Positions 5,051 through 6,185 of a stretch of 6,185 nucleotides of DNA are shown piece by piece (the stretch's first letter is position 1; each line of letters starts with the position of its first letter). The stretch covers positions 1-6,185 of the forward strand of contig CAIPWS010000074.1 in NCBI GenBank assembly GCA_903868845.1, read 5' to 3'. The notes below the pieces were generated by a model that worked only from the letters and a program-made list of their open reading frames with translations, searched no databases and had not been told where the DNA came from. Both the position numbers and the translations under genes were made by a program. Origin of the DNA: an uncultured bacterium (GTDB lineage Bacteria; Patescibacteriota; Minisyncoccia; Phycocordibacterales; PALSA-1337).

Positions 5051-5296
5051 ATGACTTTAGAAAAAAATGATATTGAGTTGATCGAGAGACTTATTTACAA
5101 GAATAATGATGATGTAGCAGTTTCTATATCTCGCAGTTTTGAACGACTCGAGGAACGTATAGATGCCGCAGAAGCAAGGCTTTACTCTCGTTTCTCGGAT
5201 CTCGAGGATAGGGTTGAGGCTTGTAGGCAGGATGTGGTCGATGATATTGGTACTTTGAGGGATGAGGTGAGGGAGATGAAGAAGTATGAGAACTAG
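5051..5296 (+). CDS. Small coiled-coil protein with three 18-residue repeats
   Basis: The 81-residue product has a short charged N-terminal helix (MTLEKNDIELIERLIYKN) and then one long helix. Its hydrophobic positions (26, 30, 33, 37, 40; 44, 48, 51, 55, 58; 62, 66, 69, 73, 76) recur every 18 residues. The units share F/I-x-x-L-E-E/D-R-I/V. An 18-residue period (five turns at 3.6) suits a straight helical bundle. There is no signal peptide or membrane segment. The ATG at 5051 lacks an RBS. A GTG at 5021 has GAGG (5009-5012) eight bases upstream and would add ten residues (first residues MRIAIIIKHK), so it remains possible. The gene overlaps the next by 11 bases, which implies coupled translation and a shared function, perhaps an oligomerisation or sensing partner of the DNA-binding protein. 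Function unknown. Confidence 0.75.
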   Translation: MTLEKNDIELIERLIYKNNDDVAVSISRSFERLEERIDAAEARLYSRFSDLEDRVEACRQDVVDDIGTLRDEVREMKKYEN

Positions 5297-5597
5297 GTTT
5301 GGTGATATCGAGAGTAGATTGGTTGATGCACTTGGTCTTGATGATCGAGAACGGGCTATCTTATGTTGGCTCGTCAGGTTTACAAATGCAAAGAAGGTTA
5401 GTCAGATTGCACGCGGGGTAGGTCTTCCGAGGACATCGACGATTGATGTGCTTTATAGGCTGGAAAAGCGAAAGCTTGTTATGAAGATTTGGATGTCAAA
5501 TAGATATTTGTGGAGGTATAAGATTGGGTTGGAGATATATAAGTTTGATCCAAAGCGAAGACCTAAAATTACTGGTCCTTGGGTTGAGGATGTATAA
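5286..5597 (+). CDS. Small TrmB-like winged-helix DNA-binding protein
   Basis: The 103-residue product is dominated by a winged helix-turn-helix resembling the N-terminal domain of TrmB-type regulators. LGLDDRERAILCWLVRF (16-32) is the first helix, KVSQIARGVGLPRTSTIDVL (37-56) is the helix-turn-helix, and YRLEKRKLV (57-65) leads into the wing, ending near RYLWRYKIG (73-81). A basic tail (FDPKRRPKITGPWVEDV) follows. Archaeal TrmB proteins carry a large C-terminal effector domain, which is absent here. The ATG at 5286 lies inside the end of the preceding gene (11-base overlap), with a purine-rich GAGGGAG about ten bases ahead. The natural inference is that this protein binds the 22-bp repeats upstream and controls its own operon, and possibly the divergent dnaB. 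Nothing in the sequence proves the target. Confidence 0.8.
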   Translation: MRTRFGDIESRLVDALGLDDRERAILCWLVRFTNAKKVSQIARGVGLPRTSTIDVLYRLEKRKLVMKIWMSNRYLWRYKIGLEIYKFDPKRRPKITGPWVEDV

Positions 5598-5641
5598 ATG
5601 GAGCCACAATGCTCACGGCAAAAAGTTGGCGTGTGGAGGGA

Positions 5642-5768
5642 GGTACATACTTTTTGAGAGGTTTGACACTTTAACGGGTTTTCCGACAGTATTGGAGTGT
5701 AGATTATAAATCATGTCAAAGTGTCGGGAAAGGTGTCAAAGTTCAAAAGGTCATTAAAAGTATGTGTC
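5642..5768. repeat. 127-bp imperfect palindrome (MITE- or REP-like element)
   Basis: Three blocks pair in nested order: ACATACTTTT (5645-5654) with AAAAGTATGT (5756-5765), TTTGACAC (5662-5669) with GTGTCAAA (5733-5740), and TTTTCCGACA (5679-5688) with TGTCGGGAAA (5722-5731, one G-T pair). The right arm is copy 2 of the 48-bp repeat, so the left arm is a diverged inverted third copy. The 33-base centre is AT-rich. No coding capacity is seen. Confidence 0.75.
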
Positions 5769-5769
5769 G
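5722..5769 (+). repeat. 48-bp dispersed repeat, copy 2
   Basis: It matches 1661-1708 at 43 of 48 positions with no gaps and has the same orientation. It forms the right arm of the palindrome at 5642-5768. Copy 1 is a lone arm, so the 48-bp unit may be the mobile or recognised part. Confidence 0.85.
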
Positions 5770-5840
5770 ACCCCCCCCTCTACGTCGCAGGTCTAATAAA
5801 TTGGTGGCAAAATTCAAGCCGATTGGGTGTGAGGGAAGGG

Positions 5841-5857
5841 CATGCTCCCTGAGCACC
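5841..5857 (+). repeat. Short block shared with 1950-1967, copy 2
   Basis: CATGCTCCCTGAGCACC ends three bases before the cysS stop codon (5860-5862). The match to the block beyond recR is 16 of 18 aligned positions. With the 48-bp repeat, it makes two blocks in the same order in both convergent gaps. Confidence 0.5.
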
Positions 5858-5859
5858 AC

Positions 5860-6185
5860 TTAGATCTTCCTCAACTCATAACCACCACTTTTCTGGTCCA
5901 AAACATCATAACCAGCTTTTTTGAGTTGTGCGCGTAATTCATCAGCTTTTTTCCAATCTTTATCTAGACGAGCTTTTTCGCGTGCTTCGGCCAAGGCAAC
6001 AACATCCGATGGTGCCGCCGATTTTGCTGTATCAGAAGTCTTCTCAATGTCAATTTCTCCGGCAATATTTAGTCCAAGCGCTCTATCAAAGTCTAGGACG
6101 GTAGACAATTTTTCTTCATCTGAATAACTAGAGTCCTTCAACAAATCCCATATAAGCGCTATGGCTTTAGGTGTATCCAGATCAT
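5860..6185 (-). CDS. cysS: Cysteinyl-tRNA synthetase, C-terminal part (partial)
   Basis: CysRS is the cytosolic class I enzyme that charges tRNA-Cys with cysteine. The window holds the last 107 residues or so; the catalytic domain lies beyond the right edge. The fragment opens with DLDTPKAIALIWDLL, the conserved helical segment after the catalytic core. VLDFDRALGLNI follows, and then the C-terminal helical domain: AREKARLDKDWKKADELRAQL, then GYDVLDQKSGGYELRKI, which matches the usual ending of the family. The frame is open to the window edge and the stop is TAA at 5862 to 5860. The TTG at 6144 is an internal codon, not a start. It converges with the TrmB-like gene. Confidence 0.93.
   Translation of the reverse strand, partial: DLDTPKAIALIWDLLKDSSYSDEEKLSTVLDFDRALGLNIAGEIDIEKTSDTAKSAAPSDVVALAEAREKARLDKDWKKADELRAQLKKAGYDVLDQKSGGYELRKI

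Larger units (their letters stand above)
5598..5859. other. Non-coding convergent gap before cysS
   Basis: This gap between the TrmB-like gene and the 3' end of cysS holds no gene I can support. It is largely filled by the palindromic element (5642-5768), a run of eight C (5771-5778) and the short shared block at 5841-5857. An AGGGA...TCCCT inverted pair (5832-5850) lies beyond the cysS stop but has no T-run. Confidence 0.6.

Noticed and set aside
5021..5597. One regulator gene split by a frameshift
   Set aside because: Both frames have plausible starts, the 11-base overlap is a normal coupling arrangement, and the two products have distinct complete folds.
5703..5708. Perfect TATAAT on the minus strand inside the palindrome
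   Set aside because: No -35 at proper spacing and no gene downstream in that direction; it would run antisense to the TrmB-like gene. Likely AT-rich loop sequence.

Overview
The window reads as a stretch of a small, moderately AT-rich bacterial chromosome with single-gene transcripts separated by generous spacers. Core genes (rplU, recR, dnaB, the 3' end of cysS) alternate with accessory or unrecognised genes. The style suggests a Candidate Phyla Radiation (Patescibacteria, Parcubacteria-like) genome: rplU has no rpmA behind it, recR stands alone, and there is a short coiled-coil ORF overlapping a stripped-down TrmB-like regulator. This placement is inference from gene style and no single marker here proves it.

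Layout, left to right. The 3' end of an unrecognised plus-strand gene (1-168) meets a strong two-tier hairpin (180-234) that also ends a minus-strand short-chain dehydrogenase/reductase gene (257-1051). Divergent from it is rplU for ribosomal protein L21 (1240-1569) with its own terminator (1612-1640). A long convergent gap (1570-2005) holds one copy of a 48-bp dispersed repeat. Next is recR (minus, 2006-2656), then a divergent, well-signposted but unrecognised gene (2801-3322) with a promoter-dyad-RBS-terminator set. The replicative helicase dnaB follows (minus, 3412-4815). Divergent from dnaB lies a compact two-gene module. It has three tandem 22-bp repeats (4910-4975), then a protein of 81 residues built from three 18-residue coiled-coil repeats, then an overlapping 103-residue winged-helix protein of TrmB type. 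The last convergent gap (5598-5859) carries a 127-bp imperfect palindrome whose right arm is the second copy of the 48-bp repeat. The window ends in the 3' part of cysS (minus, 5860-6185).

Two patterns link the pieces. First, rplU, recR and dnaB all lack a Shine-Dalgarno sequence and each has a good -10 box only 6 to 9 bases before the ATG, which predicts leaderless or nearly leaderless mRNAs. The dehydrogenase and the gene at 2801 instead have clear GGAGG-type sites, look richer in G+C, and adjoin hairpins that start with the same AAATCGCCC arm. Second, both convergent gaps (after rplU and after the TrmB-like gene) share two sequence blocks in the same order and orientation, suggesting a recurring intergenic element.

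The best candidate for an undescribed system is the repeat-controlled coiled-coil plus winged-helix pair at 4910-5597. The palindromic dispersed repeat is second.
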